The notes under the pieces were generated by a model. That model was given only the letters and a program-made list of their open reading frames with translations, made no database searches and was not told where the DNA came from. Of a stretch of 64,000 nt of DNA, positions 28,552 through 40,573 are shown piece by piece. How positions within the stretch are numbered: the first letter of the stretch is position 1; the number at the start of each line of letters is the position of its first letter. The DNA is from Stutzerimonas degradans. GTDB lineage: Bacteria > Pseudomonadota > Gammaproteobacteria > Pseudomonadales > Pseudomonadaceae. The stretch is from assembly GCF_024448505.1 (NCBI RefSeq), contig NZ_JAMOHV010000002.1:186001-250000 (forward strand). The letters are read 5' to 3'. Position numbers and translations under genes: made by a program.

Positions 28552-29315
28552 AGCTCCTGGCCCGCCTGCTGATTCCGCTGGCGCTGCTCGCCACCGTGGT
28601 CGCCGCCTTCGCCTATCTGCAGCTGGACACCGCCACGCTGTTCGGGCGTGAAGGGCTCGGACAGATGGCCGCGTATGCGGCGGGCTTTCTCGATCCCGAC
28701 CTGTCACCGGCACATCTGCGCGCCATCGGCCGCGGCGCGCTGGAAACCCTGGCGATGTCGGCCATCGGTACCTTGCTCGCCGCCTTGCTGGGCCTGCTGC
28801 TGGCGTTACCCGCCGCCGGGCGCTTCGGCCGAGCCGCCCAGGCGGCCGCGCGTCTGCTGCTCAACGCGCTGCGGGCGATTCCAGAGTTGGTCTGGGCGGC
28901 GCTGATGGTGCTTGCTGCCGGGCTCGGGCCGAACGCCGGCACACTCGCCCTGGCCCTGCACACCGCCGGGGTACTCGGCCGGCTGTTCGCCGAGGCGCTG
29001 GAAAACACCCCACCGGCGCCAGCCGATGCGCTGCGCCTGAACGGCGGCGGACGCGTCGTCGCCTTCTGCTACGGCACCTTACCCAGCCTGTGGCCGCAGC
29101 TGGTGGCCTACACGCTGTATCGCTGGGAAAACAATATCCGCATGGCCAGCGTGCTCGGCTTCGTCGGTGCCGGCGGCCTGGGGCAGATGCTGCACATGAG
29201 TCTCAGCCTGTTCCAGGAAGCCCAGGCCTCGACGGTGATCATCGCCATGCTGCTGATGGTGCTGGCGGTCGACGCCCTCAGCGGTTGGGCGCGGCAGCGC
29301 TGGGTGCGCGGATAA
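28548..29315 (+). CDS. ABC permease, PhnE type (second)
   Basis: 255-residue permease homologous to the preceding one: LNGGGRVVAFCYGTLPSLWPQ in the EAA loop and [15 protein letters not shown] near the end. Its ATG overlaps the previous stop (GTGA context). Two different PhnE subunits imply a heterodimeric channel, as in the putative selenate systems. It is the last gene of the operon. Confidence 0.88.
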   Translation: MKLLARLLIPLALLATVVAAFAYLQLDTATLFGREGLGQMAAYAAGFLDPDLSPAHLRAIGRGALETLAMSAIGTLLAALLGLLLALPAAGRFGRAAQAAARLLLNALRAIPELVWAALMVLAAGLGPNAGTLALALHTAGVLGRLFAEALENTPPAPADALRLNGGGRVVAFCYGTLPSLWPQLVAYTLYRWENNIRMASVLGFVGAGGLGQMLHMSLSLFQEAQASTVIIAMLLMVLAVDALSGWARQRWVRG

Positions 29316-29343
29316 TCAGCGCGTCACCCACAGGCGCACCGTC

Positions 29344-29661
29344 TCAGTGCACGGCCGGCCGAGCGCCGCGCTCCTGTGCCAGCACCCAGGGCGCAACGAC
29401 CACTGCCCATAGCTGCGGATCGCGCTCCAGCCAGTCCTGCGCCTGCGGCGCATCCATTCTCAGCAGCTGACCGCCTTCCAGCCAGGCCGCAACCTTGGCG
29501 CGATCGTCCTGCGCCACGGCGAGCGCTACCTCGACCAGATCGAAATCGTTCGCGACCCGCAGGAGCGCGCCACGGGCGAAGAACGGCTGCAGTTCTTCCC
29601 AGGTAATCGGGGCCGTTTCGCCCAAAAGCTTGGCATAGAGAGTGCTTACATCGTCGGTCAT
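29344..29661 (-). CDS. DUF2288 family protein
   Basis: 105-residue protein matching DUF2288 by its pattern LYAKLLGETAPITWEELQPFFARG and the WLERDPQLWAVVVAPWVLAQE end. The function is unknown. It should be cytoplasmic, with no signal or membrane segment. The ATG at 29661 begins the domain; the longer open frame upstream is antisense to braC. The 198 bases to braC serve both divergent promoters. Confidence 0.82.
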   Translation of the reverse strand: MTDDVSTLYAKLLGETAPITWEELQPFFARGALLRVANDFDLVEVALAVAQDDRAKVAAWLEGGQLLRMDAPQAQDWLERDPQLWAVVVAPWVLAQERGARPAVH

Positions 29662-29859
29662 GGGAGCTACCGGAGTGAGGGGGCGGCCATCATAACGCGG
29701 CGCCGTGTCAGTCAAAACGCCCGGCTCTGCCGGCTGTGCAAAGAGAGGAGACACTTCTACACTGTGCCGGTACAGTTGCCGCACCGTTCCGGGACGATCG
29801 GCCCGTAACGCCTCTGCGACATGCAGGATCCAAACAATAATGATGCAAGTGGAGCGCAT

Positions 29860-30978
29860 ATGAAGAGCAACCAGCGTCTGTCCAAACTCGTTCTCGCCCT
29901 CGTTTTGAGCGGCACCGCCAGTTACACGCTTGCGGCCGATACCATCCGGATCGCTATGGCCGGCCCGGTGACCGGATCGGTCGCGCAATACGGGGACATG
30001 CAGTTCATCGGGGCCGAGATGGCCATCGAGCAGATCAACAAGGCCGGCGGGGTGAACGGCCAGCAACTCGAGGGCGTACGCTACGACGACGCCTGCGATC
30101 CGAAGCAGGCTGTGGCGGTCGCCAACAAGATCGTCAACGACGGCGTGCGGTTCGTGGTTGGCCATCTGTGCTCCAGCTCCACCCAGCCGGCGTCCGATAT
30201 CTATGAGGACGAAGGCATCCTGATGATTACCGCGGCATCCACCAGCCCGGACATCACCTCGCGCGGCTATCAGCTGATCTTCCGCACCATCGGCCTGGAC
30301 AGCCTGCAAGGCCCGACCGCCGGCAACTTCATCGCCGATCACGTCAAGCCGAAGAACGTCGCGGTCATCCACGACAAGCAGCAGTACGGCGAAGGCATCG
30401 CCACCGCCGTCAAGCAGACGCTGGAAAGCAAAAACATCAAGGTCGGCCTGTTCGAAGGCATCAACGCCGGCGACAAGGACTTCTCTTCGCTGATTGCCAA
30501 GCTCAAGCGCGAAGGCGTGGACTTCGTCTACTACGGCGGCTACCACCCGGAACTCGGTCTGCTGCTGCGCCAGGCGAAGGAAAAAGGCCTGAACGTGCGC
30601 TTCATGGGCCCGGAAGGCGTGGGTAACTCGGAAATCTCCGCCATCGCCGGCCCGGCTTCCGAAGGCATGTACGTGACCCTGCCGAAATCCTTCAACGAAG
30701 ATCCGAAAAACCAGCAGCTCGTCGAAGCCTTCAAGGCCAAGAAGCAGGACCCGAGCGGTCCGTTCGTGTTCCCGGCCTACGCCGCAGTGCAGGTGATCGC
30801 CGAAGGCATCGAGAAGGCCGGCAGTACCGACACCGACAAGGTGGCCGAGGCGCTGCGCAGCAACACCTTCGACACCCCGACCGGCGCGCTGGAATTCGAC
30901 GAGAAAGGCGACCTGAAGAACTTCAACTTCGTCGTCTACGAATGGCACCAGGACGGCACCAAGACCGAAGCCAAGTAA
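29860..30978 (+). CDS. braC: Branched-chain amino acid binding protein BraC
   Basis: 372-residue periplasmic Leu/Ile/Val binding protein of the type I fold. The signal peptide ends near SYTLAADTIRIAMAGP. A disulfide pair is expected from YDDACDPKQA and VGHLCSSST, and a ligand-binding segment is AASTSPDIT. It delivers branched-chain amino acids, and in Pseudomonas also alanine and threonine, to BraDE. The ATG at 29860 has a GGAG site nine bases upstream; the frame opens 13 codons earlier without a ribosome site. Confidence 0.94.
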   Translation: MKSNQRLSKLVLALVLSGTASYTLAADTIRIAMAGPVTGSVAQYGDMQFIGAEMAIEQINKAGGVNGQQLEGVRYDDACDPKQAVAVANKIVNDGVRFVVGHLCSSSTQPASDIYEDEGILMITAASTSPDITSRGYQLIFRTIGLDSLQGPTAGNFIADHVKPKNVAVIHDKQQYGEGIATAVKQTLESKNIKVGLFEGINAGDKDFSSLIAKLKREGVDFVYYGGYHPELGLLLRQAKEKGLNVRFMGPEGVGNSEISAIAGPASEGMYVTLPKSFNEDPKNQQLVEAFKAKKQDPSGPFVFPAYAAVQVIAEGIEKAGSTDTDKVAEALRSNTFDTPTGALEFDEKGDLKNFNFVVYEWHQDGTKTEAK

Positions 30979-30994
30979 TTTCCATCAGCCTCGC

Positions 30995-31017
30995 AAAGCC
31001 CACTTGCCGTGGGCTTT
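30995..31017 (+). terminator. Terminator or attenuator after braC
   Basis: Stem AAAGCCCAC (30995-31003) with GTGGGCTTT (31009-31017), 16 bases past the braC stop. It probably lowers expression of braDEFG relative to the binding protein, a usual layout for this operon. The next 211 bases to braD hold no gene. Confidence 0.72.
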
Positions 31018-31228
31018 GTCTTAGCGGGCGGCCCTGCCACAAGCATCGGGCCGCCTTGCCATACCTGTAATCCGACGAGCGGCCTGAACCGCAGGCCCGC
31101 CTCGAACCGGCACCGCGCGTGATCCGCGCGTCGTCGTACCGTAGTAGCGCCGCGCGGGTGTGCGGCGTGTTCGATGTGGGCAGCGCAGCCAACCGGAATG
31201 AAATTGCAGGGACTTCGGGAGAGCAGTG

Positions 31229-32148
31229 ATGCCTGAGCTTTACCATTACCTACAACAGCTGATCAACGGCCTCACCGTTGGCAGCACCTATGCCTTGATC
31301 GCCATCGGCTACACGATGGTGTACGGCATCATCGGCATGATCAACTTCGCTCACGGCGAGGTGTACATGATCGGCTCGTATGTTGCCTTCATCGCCATCA
31401 TCGGCCTGTCCATGCTGGGTCTGGATGCCTTGCCGCTCCTCATGATCGGCGCCTTCCTCGCCAGCATGATCGTTACCAGCGCCTACGGTTACAGCATCGA
31501 ACGGGTCGCCTATCGCCCGCTGCGTGGCAGTAACCGGCTGATTCCGCTGATCTCGGCGATCGGCATGTCGATCTTCCTGCAAAACGTCGTGCTGCTGGCC
31601 CAGGACTCCAAGGACAAGGCCATCCCCAATCTGATGCCGGGCAACTTCGTGCTCGGTGAAAGCACCATGAACGGCGTGACGATCTCCTACATGCAGGTGG
31701 CGATCTTCATCGTGACTTTCATCACCATGTACGGCCTGACGCTGTTCATCTCGCGCTCGCGGCTGGGACGCGCCTGCCGCGCCTGCGCGGAAGACATCAA
31801 GATGGCCAATCTGCTGGGCATCAACACCAACAACATCATCGCCCTGACGTTCGTCATCGGCGCGGCGCTGGCGGCCATCGCGGCGGTGCTGATCAGCATG
31901 CAGTACGGCGTGATCAACCCGCACATCGGCTTCCTCGCCGGCATCAAGGCGTTCACCGCCGCGGTGCTCGGCGGCATCGGCAGCATACCGGGCGCGATGC
32001 TCGGCGGTCTGGTGCTCGGCGTGGCCGAGGCCTTCGGTGCCGATCTGTTCGGCGACCAGTACAAGGATGTCGTGGCATTCAGCCTGCTGGTGCTCGTCCT
32101 GCTGTTCCGCCCCACCGGCATCCTCGGTCGCCCGGAGGTGGAAAAGGT

Positions 32149-32152
<4 letters not shown>
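31229..32152 (+). CDS. braD: Branched-chain amino acid permease BraD
   Basis: 307-residue LivH-type inner-membrane permease with about eight helices. [32 protein letters not shown] and the late [20 protein letters not shown] are hallmarks. An in-frame GTG lies directly before the ATG; the ATG gives the length usual for BraD. It partners BraE. Confidence 0.94.
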
Positions 32153-33401
<1,249 letters not shown>

Positions 33402-33405
<4 letters not shown>

Positions 33406-34169
33406 GCCGCCCGATTCTAGAAGTACGCGGCCTGAGCATGCGCTTCGGCGGCCTGCTGGCCGTCAACAATGTGGCCCTGAGCGTAAAGGAAAGACAGGTG
33501 GTCTCGATGATCGGCCCCAACGGCGCCGGCAAGACCACCGTATTCAACTGCCTGACCGGCTTCTACCAGCCGACCGCCGGGGAGATTCTCCTCGACGGCA
33601 CGCCGATTCAGGGCATGCCAGGCCACAAGATCGCCCGCCAGGGCGTGGTGCGCACCTTCCAGAACGTCCGCCTGTTCAAGGACATGACGGCCGTGGAAAA
33701 CCTGCTGGTGGCGCAGCACCGTCACCTGAACACCAACTTCCTCGCCGGTCTGCTGAAGACGCCGGCGTTCCGTCAGAGCGAGCGGGAGGCCATGAACTTC
33801 GCCGCGCACTGGCTGGAGCAGGTGAATCTGACCGATATCGCCAACCGTCCGGCCGGCACCCTCGCCTACGGCCAGCAGCGCCGCTTGGAGATTGCCCGCT
33901 GCATGATGACGCGCCCGCGCATCCTCATGCTCGACGAGCCGGCGGCCGGCCTGAACCCGAAGGAAACCGAGGATCTCAAGGCACTGATTGCCCTGCTGCG
34001 CGAGGAGCACGGCGTAACCGTTCTGCTGATCGAGCACGACATGAAGCTGGTGATGAGCATTTCCGACCACATCTACGTCATCAACCAGGGCACCCCCCTG
34101 GCCGACGGTACGCCGGAGCAGATCCGCAACAATCCGGACGTGATCAAAGCCTATCTGGGGGAGGCGTGA
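33402..34169 (+). CDS. braF: Branched-chain amino acid ATPase BraF
   Basis: 255-residue LivG-type ATPase. Walker A is GPNGAGKTT, Walker B is [13 protein letters not shown], and the signature is in [13 protein letters not shown], the usual LivG variant of LSGGQ. The start overlaps the braE stop (ATGA). The much longer upstream open frame in the same phase is a shadow of braE. Confidence 0.94.
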
Positions 34170-34171
34170 GC

Positions 34172-34873
34172 ATGCTGTCTTTCGATAACGTCTCCACCTG
34201 TTACGGCAAGATCCAGGCGCTGCATGACGTCAGCCTCAACGTCGAGCGGGGCGAAATCGTCACGCTGATCGGCGCCAACGGTGCAGGTAAGTCGACCCTG
34301 CTGATGACGCTCTGCGGCTCGCCCCAGGCCGCGAGCGGCAGCATCCGTTACGAGGGCGAGGAACTGGTCGGCCAGCAAAGCTGCGACATCATGCGCAAGA
34401 GCATCGCCGTGGTGCCGGAAGGACGCAGGGTGTTTGCGCGCCTGACCGTCGAGGAGAATCTGGCGATGGGCGGATTCTTCGGCAGCAAGGCCGACAACCA
34501 GCAGCAGTTGGACAAGGTGTTGCACCTGTTCCCGCGCCTGCAGGAGCGCCTTGCGCAGCGTGCCGGCACCATGTCCGGCGGCGAGCAGCAGATGCTGGCC
34601 ATTGGTCGGGCGCTGATGAGCAAACCGAAGCTGCTGCTGCTGGACGAACCGTCGCTGGGCCTGGCGCCGATCATCATCCAGCAGATCTTCGACATCATCG
34701 AACAGCTGCGTGAGGATGGCGTGACGATTTTCCTCGTCGAGCAGAACGCCAACCAGGCGCTCAGGCTGGCCGATCGGGGCTATGTGTTGGAAAACGGGCG
34801 CATCGTCATGCAGGGCAGCGGCGAGCAGCTGCTGAACGACCCGAAGGTACGCGACGCCTATCTCGGCGCGTGA
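34172..34873 (+). CDS. braG: Branched-chain amino acid ATPase BraG
   Basis: 233-residue LivF-type ATPase. Walker A GANGAGKST, signature MSGGEQQMLAIGRAL and Walker B LLLLDEPSLGLAP are intact. The ATG at 34172 (MLSFDNVS) gives the length of known BraG; a GTG at 34166 overlapping the braF stop is an alternative start. It is the last gene of braCDEFG. Confidence 0.94.
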   Translation: MLSFDNVSTCYGKIQALHDVSLNVERGEIVTLIGANGAGKSTLLMTLCGSPQAASGSIRYEGEELVGQQSCDIMRKSIAVVPEGRRVFARLTVEENLAMGGFFGSKADNQQQLDKVLHLFPRLQERLAQRAGTMSGGEQQMLAIGRALMSKPKLLLLDEPSLGLAPIIIQQIFDIIEQLREDGVTIFLVEQNANQALRLADRGYVLENGRIVMQGSGEQLLNDPKVRDAYLGA

Positions 34874-34930
34874 AGCGTCAATGAGAGCATCGCAGTCCGG
34901 GCGAGCGTCTCGGCTGCGGCGCCTCGTCCA

Positions 34931-35497
34931 TCAGGCCTTGGGCAGGGTCACGCCGCGCTGCCCCTGATACTTGCCGCCGCGGTCGCGGTAAGACACCTCA
35001 CAAGGCTCGTCGGACTGCAGGAACAGCATCTGCGCCACGCCCTCGTTGGCATAGATCTTCGCCGGCAGCGTGGTGGTGTTGGAGAACTCCAGCGTCACAT
35101 GGCCTTCCCACTCCGGTTCCAGCGGCGTGACGTTGACGATGATGCCGCAACGCGCGTAGGTGCTCTTGCCCAGGCAGATCGTCAACACATCGCGCGGGAT
35201 GCGGAAATACTCGACGGTACGCGCCAGCGCGAAGGAGTTCGGTGGAATGATGCACACCGGCCCCTTCACATCCACGAAGCTCTTCTCGTCGAAATTCTTC
35301 GGATCCACGGTGGCCGAATGGATGTTGGTGAACACCTTGAATTCATCGGCGCAGCGCACGTCGTAACCGTAGCTGGAGACGCCGTAGGAGATCAGTCGCT
35401 CACTGCCTTCGGTGCGCACCTGGCGCTCGACGAAGGGCTCGATCATGCCGTGCTCCTGGGCCATGCGGCGAATCCACTTGTCCGATTTGATGCTCAT
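34931..35497 (-). CDS. dcd: dCTP deaminase
   Basis: 188-residue trimeric dCTP deaminase, producing dUTP for thymidylate synthesis. The signature segments are [35 protein letters not shown], with the catalytic glutamate in [13 protein letters not shown]. It is convergent with braG and divergent from the cold-shock gene. Confidence 0.96.
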   Translation of the reverse strand: MSIKSDKWIRRMAQEHGMIEPFVERQVRTEGSERLISYGVSSYGYDVRCADEFKVFTNIHSATVDPKNFDEKSFVDVKGPVCIIPPNSFALARTVEYFRIPRDVLTICLGKSTYARCGIIVNVTPLEPEWEGHVTLEFSNTTTLPAKIYANEGVAQMLFLQSDEPCEVSYRDRGGKYQGQRGVTLPKA

Positions 35498-35824
35498 GGC
35501 TGGCGTCCTGAATAGGTTAATGGTCCTGCGAAGAGGCGCATCTTACCGAGCCTGGCACGGGTGTTCAAAGCCTGGCTACTGGCACGCCGCAACGGCCGTC
35601 ACAGCCAGCTGCAGCCGCCCGGCGAAGAAATCCAAAATAAAGCTCGCTTTGCTCCAGAAAAACGGTATTGTTACTGGGCTGCTGCTGCATGTGTCACCGT
35701 GAATCGCTACATGTTTAGATTTCGATCCAAATATCGATACGACTCCTATCTCCTTGCACACAGTGATGTTCGGGCCTTTTAGCCCGCACTTTATTCTTCA
35801 AAACTTGGTTCAAGGAGACATCAA
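35498..35824 (+). promoter_or_regulatory. Intergenic region and long leader of cold-shock gene
   Basis: 327 bases with no credible gene between dcd and the cold-shock CDS. They hold the divergent dcd promoter and probably a long csp leader, as usual for CspA-type genes whose mRNA folding responds to temperature. A small hairpin CGGGC / GCCCG lies at 35771-35786. An AAGGAG ribosome site at 35812-35817 sets the csp start. Confidence 0.6.
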
Positions 35825-36034
35825 ATGTCCAATCGCCAAACCGGTACCGTTAAGTGGTTCAACGATGAGAAAGGCTTCGGCTTCATCACTCCGCAATCCG
35901 GTGACGACCTCTTCGTACACTTCCGCGCCATCCAGGGCGACGGCTTCAAGAGCCTGAAGGAAGGTCAGCAGGTTTCCTTCGTCGCTACCCGCGGCCAGAA
36001 GGGCATGCAAGCCGAGGAAGTTCAGGTTATCTAA
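35825..36034 (+). CDS. CspA-family cold-shock protein
   Basis: 69-residue OB-fold RNA chaperone. RNP1 (KGFGFITP) and RNP2 (DLFVHF) are intact. The sequence is close to CapB/CspD-type proteins of Pseudomonas. It melts RNA structure at low temperature or during growth transitions. A strong ribosome site precedes it and a strong terminator follows. Confidence 0.96.
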   Translation: MSNRQTGTVKWFNDEKGFGFITPQSGDDLFVHFRAIQGDGFKSLKEGQQVSFVATRGQKGMQAEEVQVI

Positions 36035-36050
36035 CCTGTCCCTCGTGTTG

Positions 36051-36080
36051 AAAAAACCTCGCCTCGGCGAGGTTTTTTTG
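36051..36080 (+). terminator. Terminator of cold-shock gene
   Basis: Stem AACCTCGCC / GGCGAGGTT with a TC loop (36056-36074), flanked by A on the left and seven T on the right. It is a strong terminator that could work in both directions. The next 139 bases to the apbC stop hold no gene. Confidence 0.92.
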
Positions 36081-36218
36081 TGCCTGTGATTTGACTTCGC
36101 GCCGGACGGAGGTGGCTGCAGGCGCCCCCGTTCAAGCACAACGATCCCGCATACCACTTCGTACGGCCGGCCGTAGCTGCCCATCCAATCAAGGAAGGCA
36201 GCGACGCTGCCCGGCAGA

Positions 36219-37313
36219 TCAGTCGTCGGAAACCATAATCTTCGGCATCGACTGGGCGATGATCTGCCCGCTCTGTGCGATGCGCGCGCCGACGGTGCGG
36301 GCGATCTCCTGATAGATCATGGCGATCTGGCTTTCCGGGTCGGCGATTACAGTCGGCGTGCCCGCATCGGCCTGGCTGCGGATAGCCATCGACAGCGGCA
36401 GCGACGCCAGCAGATCGACGTTGTACTGCGCCGCCAGTTTCTCGCCGCCACCCTCGCCGAACAGATGCTCGGCATGGCCGCAGTTCGAGCAGATGTGCAC
36501 AGCCATGTTCTCCACCACGCCTAGCACGGGGATATTCACCTTGCGGAACATCTCCACGCCCTTCTTCGCATCCAGCAACGCCAGATCCTGCGGCGTGGTG
36601 ACGATCACTGCGCCAGTCACCGGCACCTTCTGCGCCAGCGTCAGCTGGATATCGCCCGTGCCCGGCGGCATGTCGATCACCAGATAATCCAGGTTGTCCC
36701 AGGCGGTCTGGGTGATCAACTGCAACAATGCACCGGACACCATCGGTCCTCGCCAGACCATCGGGGTCTTGTCGTCGGCCAGAAACGCCATCGACATCAC
36801 CTGCACCCCGTGGGCCTGCAACGGCACGAAGGCCTTGCCATCACGAATCTGCGGACGCGTGCCCTCGGCGATGCCGAACATGATGCCCTGGCTAGGCCCA
36901 TAGATGTCGGCGTCCAGCATACCGACGCGCGCACCTTCGCGCGCCAACGCCAGCGCCAGATTAGCGGCGGTGGTGGATTTGCCGACGCCACCCTTGCCCG
37001 AGGAAACGGCAATGATGTTCTTCACGTTGGCTAATGCCGGCACTTGCTCCTGCGACTTGTGCGCGCGAATCACGCAATCGACCTGCACGTCGGCACGGGC
37101 GACACCATCCAACCCCTCGATCGCCATTGCCAGCATCTGCGCCCAGCCGCTGCGAAACAGCCCCGCGGCGTAGCCCAGTTCGAGCTGAACGCTGACGCGC
37201 TCACCCTGAACGTCGATCGAACGCACGCAACCGGCACTCACCGGATCTTGGTTCAAGTGGGGATCGGTGTACTGGCGCAGTACGTTTTCCACAGCTTCAC
37301 GGGTGACGGACAT
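36219..37313 (-). CDS. apbC: Iron-sulfur carrier protein ApbC/Mrp
   Basis: 364-residue P-loop ATPase of the Mrp/NBP35 family. An N-terminal FeS-assembly (DUF59-like) domain is followed by the deviant Walker [14 protein letters not shown], and the cluster-binding CxxC is in [11 protein letters not shown]. It loads Fe-S clusters onto apoproteins. The ATG at 37313 ([12 protein letters not shown]) is preferred over one four codons upstream. It is divergent from metG, as in P. aeruginosa. Confidence 0.94.
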   Translation of the reverse strand: MSVTREAVENVLRQYTDPHLNQDPVSAGCVRSIDVQGERVSVQLELGYAAGLFRSGWAQMLAMAIEGLDGVARADVQVDCVIRAHKSQEQVPALANVKNIIAVSSGKGGVGKSTTAANLALALAREGARVGMLDADIYGPSQGIMFGIAEGTRPQIRDGKAFVPLQAHGVQVMSMAFLADDKTPMVWRGPMVSGALLQLITQTAWDNLDYLVIDMPPGTGDIQLTLAQKVPVTGAVIVTTPQDLALLDAKKGVEMFRKVNIPVLGVVENMAVHICSNCGHAEHLFGEGGGEKLAAQYNVDLLASLPLSMAIRSQADAGTPTVIADPESQIAMIYQEIARTVGARIAQSGQIIAQSMPKIMVSDD

Positions 37314-37493
37314 GGCTACTCCCAAGAAAGACCGAGCAAATCAGGCAGGCATATTACCGCGCAGTCAGCCGCCAGCCCACCGCAGCCGAAACGCAGCAGT
37401 TGCAGAACGCCGCGCGCCGGCTGCGCGGATGAAAAAAAACCGACACCCCTTTATAGTTGCAGCCTTTCTTTCGCAATTCCGAACGCAGACCTC

Positions 37494-39533
37494 ATGTCCG
37501 AAGCCCGCCAGATTCTCGTTACCAGCGCCCTGCCCTATGCCAACGGTTCGATCCACCTCGGCCATATGCTCGAGTACATCCAGACCGACATGTGGGTGCG
37601 CTTCCAGAAGCTGCGCGGCAACCAGTGCATCTACGTCTGCGCCGACGATGCCCATGGCTCGGCGATCATGCTGCGCGCGGAGAAGGAGGGCATTACCCCG
37701 GAACAGCTGATCGCTAATGTGCAGGCCGAGCACAGCGCCGATTTCGCCGACTTTCTAGTCGATTTCGACAACTTCCACTCGACCCACGCCGAAGAAAACC
37801 GCGAGCTGGCCGAGCTGATCTACACCCGCCTGCGCGATGCCGGGCACATCGCCACCCGCTCGGTGACCCAATACTTCGATCCCGAGAAGGGCATGTTCCT
37901 CGCCGACCGCTTCATCAAGGGCACCTGCCCCAAGTGCGGCGCCGAAGACCAGTACGGCGACAACTGCGAGAAATGCGGCGCCACCTACGAGCCCACCGAA
38001 CTGAAGGACCCGCGCTCGGCGATCTCCGGCGCCACCCCGGTGCTCAAGGACTCCAAACACTTCTTCTTCAAGCTGCCGGACTTCGAGGCAATGCTGAAGG
38101 AATGGACGCGCAGCGGCACGCTGCAGGAATCGGTGGCCAACAAGATCGCTGAATGGCTGGACGGCGGGCTGCAGGAGTGGGACATCTCCCGCGACGCGCC
38201 CTATTTCGGTTTCGAGATCCCCGGCGAGCCGGGCAAGTACTTCTACGTCTGGCTGGACGCGCCGATCGGCTACATGGCGAGCTTCAAGAACCTCTGCAAG
38301 CGCCGCCCGGAACTCTCCTTCGATACCTTCTGGAGCAAGGAGTCGAGCGCCGAGCTGTACCACTTCATCGGCAAGGACATCATCAACTTCCACACCCTGT
38401 TCTGGCCGGCCATGCTCGAAGGCGCCGGCTACCGCAAGCCGACCGCGGTCAACGTGCACGGCTACCTGACGGTGAACGGGCAGAAGATGTCCAAGTCGCG
38501 CGGCACTTTCATCAAGGCACGCACCTATCTCGAACACCTCAACCCGGAATATTTGCGCTACTACTACGCGTCCAAGCTCGGCCGCGGCGTCGACGACCTC
38601 GACCTGAACCTTGAGGACTTCGTGCAGAAGGTCAACTCGGACCTGGTCGGCAAAGTGGTCAACATCGCCAGCCGCTGCGCCGGCTTCATCCACAAGGGCA
38701 ACGACGGCGTGATGGTCGACGCCAACCCCGAGCCGGAACTCTGGGCCGCCTTCCAGGCCGCCGCGCCGAGCATCGCCGAGGCCTACGAGGCGCGTGACTT
38801 CGCCCGCGCCATGCGCGAGATCATGCACCTGGCCGACCGCGCCAACGCCTGGATCGCTGACAAGGCCCCGTGGGCGCTGAACAAGGTCGAGGGCAAGCAG
38901 GCCGAGGTGCAGGAAATCTGCGCATTGGGCGTCAACCTGTTCCGCCAGCTGGTGATCTTCCTCAAGCCCGTGCTGCCGAACCTGGCTGCCGCCGCCGAAC
39001 AGTTCCTCAACGTAGCGCCGCTGAACTGGAACGACCACGCAACGCTTCTGGCCAACCACAAGCTCAACGCCTTCACTCCGCTGATGACCCGCATCGAGCC
39101 AGCGAAGATCGAGGCCATGATCGAAGCCTCCAAGGAAGACCTCGCCGCGAGCGAGCCCGCCGCTCCCGCAGGCAACGGCGAATTGGTCAAGGAGCCGCTG
39201 GCGCCGGAAATCAACTTCGATGCCTTCGCCGCGGTCGACCTGCGTATCGCGCTGATCGAGAAGGCCGAGTTCGTCGAGGGTGCCGACAAGCTGCTGCGCC
39301 TGACGCTGGATATCGGCGACACCAAGCGCAACGTCTTTTCCGGCATCAAGAGCGCCTACCCGGACCCCAGCAAGCTCGAAGGCCGCCTGACCCTGTACGT
39401 CGCTAATCTGGCGCCGCGCAAGATGAAGTTCGGCATGTCCGAGGGCATGGTGCTGGCCGCCGGCCCCGGCGGCAGCGAAATCTACCTGCTCAGCCCGGAT
39501 AACGGCGCCAAGCCGGGTCAGCGCGTCATGTAA
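37494..39533 (+). CDS. metG: Methionyl-tRNA synthetase
   Basis: 679-residue class I synthetase charging tRNA-Met. Signatures are HLGH ([11 protein letters not shown]), a zinc knuckle with CPKCG and CEKCG, KMSKSRG, and a C-terminal EMAP-like tRNA-binding domain ([20 protein letters not shown]). The ATG at 37494 ([15 protein letters not shown]) matches the family start; the open frame extends far upstream in the shadow of apbC. Confidence 0.97.
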   Translation: MSEARQILVTSALPYANGSIHLGHMLEYIQTDMWVRFQKLRGNQCIYVCADDAHGSAIMLRAEKEGITPEQLIANVQAEHSADFADFLVDFDNFHSTHAEENRELAELIYTRLRDAGHIATRSVTQYFDPEKGMFLADRFIKGTCPKCGAEDQYGDNCEKCGATYEPTELKDPRSAISGATPVLKDSKHFFFKLPDFEAMLKEWTRSGTLQESVANKIAEWLDGGLQEWDISRDAPYFGFEIPGEPGKYFYVWLDAPIGYMASFKNLCKRRPELSFDTFWSKESSAELYHFIGKDIINFHTLFWPAMLEGAGYRKPTAVNVHGYLTVNGQKMSKSRGTFIKARTYLEHLNPEYLRYYYASKLGRGVDDLDLNLEDFVQKVNSDLVGKVVNIASRCAGFIHKGNDGVMVDANPEPELWAAFQAAAPSIAEAYEARDFARAMREIMHLADRANAWIADKAPWALNKVEGKQAEVQEICALGVNLFRQLVIFLKPVLPNLAAAAEQFLNVAPLNWNDHATLLANHKLNAFTPLMTRIEPAKIEAMIEASKEDLAASEPAAPAGNGELVKEPLAPEINFDAFAAVDLRIALIEKAEFVEGADKLLRLTLDIGDTKRNVFSGIKSAYPDPSKLEGRLTLYVANLAPRKMKFGMSEGMVLAAGPGGSEIYLLSPDNGAKPGQRVM

Positions 39534-39594
39534 CCCGGCGTCGCGTGCCGGCGCCAACCACCGGCACACGACGCCCGACTTCAACGGAAACGCC

Positions 39595-39801
39595 ATGAGC
39601 GAGCCTGTCGAACCTTCCCGCTGCCCGCTCTGCGGCCAGCCCAACCAGTGCGCCGATTGCGATCCCGACGCGCAACAGCCGTGCTGGTGCATGTCGGCCA
39701 CCATCGCCCAGGACGCCCTCGAACGCGTCCCCGCGGCACTCAGGAACCGAGCCTGCCTCTGCCCGCGCTGCGCCCGCGGCGAAGCCCCAGTCAACACCTG
39801 A
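39595..39801 (+). CDS. Cysteine-rich CWC family protein
   Basis: 68-residue protein with the CWC pattern: CPLCGQPNQCADC, QPCWCM and CLCPRCARG. Eight or more cysteines suggest zinc binding. The function is unknown. Its stop overlaps the start of the pseudouridine synthase by one base, so the two are translationally coupled. Confidence 0.85.
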   Translation: MSEPVEPSRCPLCGQPNQCADCDPDAQQPCWCMSATIAQDALERVPAALRNRACLCPRCARGEAPVNT

Positions 39802-40493
39802 TGCGCCTGGACCGCTACCTCGCCGGACGCGCGCAACTCAGCCGCCAGGACGTCCGCCGCGTGCTCGTCGAAGGTCGCGCCCGGGTGAATGGCGAGGTGA
39901 TCCGAACGCCGGACCGGGAGGTGCGTCTGTTCGACCGCATCGAACTCGACGACGCACTGCTGCAGCCCGGCAAGGCCGCCCGCTACCTGATGCTGCACAA
40001 GCCAAGCGGCTGCGTCAGCGCCACCTGCGACCCGACGCACCGTACCGTGCTCGACCTGATCGAGGAGCCGGACAAGGCCGACCTGCACATCGCCGGCCGC
40101 CTGGACTTCAACACCACCGGACTGATGCTGCTGACCAACGACGGCCAGTGGTCGCGCCGCCTGACCCAACCGAGCAGCCTGCAGGGCAAGGTCTACCTGG
40201 TCGACACCGAGGACGAAATCGACTCCTGCTGCATCGAGGCCTTCGCCAGGGGCCTGTACTTCCGCTTCGAGAACCTCACCACCCAGCCGGCCCAGCTGGA
40301 ACTGCTCGGCCCACGCCGCGCCCGTTTGACCCTGCACGAAGGCCGCTACCATCAGGTCAAGCGCATGTTCGGCCACTTCCGCAACCGGGTCACCGCTCTG
40401 CACCGCGAACGCATGGGCCTCGTGCAGCTGGACCCAACCCTCGCGCCCGGACGCTATCGCCCGCTGACCACCGAGGAAATAGCCCAGATCTAG
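39801..40493 (+). CDS. rsuA: 16S rRNA pseudouridine synthase, RsuA family
   Basis: 230-residue pseudouridine synthase with an N-terminal S4 RNA-binding domain (LDRYLAGRAQLSRQDVRR) and the catalytic motif GRLDFNTTGLMLLTNDG containing the active aspartate. RsuA modifies 16S rRNA U516; RluE and RluF relatives act on 23S, so the exact target is inferred. It is the last host gene before the tRNA. Confidence 0.86.
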   Translation: MRLDRYLAGRAQLSRQDVRRVLVEGRARVNGEVIRTPDREVRLFDRIELDDALLQPGKAARYLMLHKPSGCVSATCDPTHRTVLDLIEEPDKADLHIAGRLDFNTTGLMLLTNDGQWSRRLTQPSSLQGKVYLVDTEDEIDSCCIEAFARGLYFRFENLTTQPAQLELLGPRRARLTLHEGRYHQVKRMFGHFRNRVTALHRERMGLVQLDPTLAPGRYRPLTTEEIAQI

Positions 40494-40573
40494 CCCGGCA
40501 CCGTCCGCTCACCAGAAAAAACCACCAACGCCCTTCATTTCACCCAGAGCTTCTGGTAAAAAGGCACCCCTCA

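Noticed and set aside
28613-29008. 131-codon minus-strand frame opposite the second permease
   Set aside because: Antisense to a clear PhnE permease; Ser/Ala/Arg-rich shadow sequence.
31018-31225. Possible small gene or RNA between braC and braD
   Set aside because: Several GC-rich inverted repeats are visible, but no ribosome site with a credible frame and no structure I can name.
37755-40403. 882-codon minus-strand frame
   Set aside because: Antisense to metG, the CWC gene and rsuA; no motifs.
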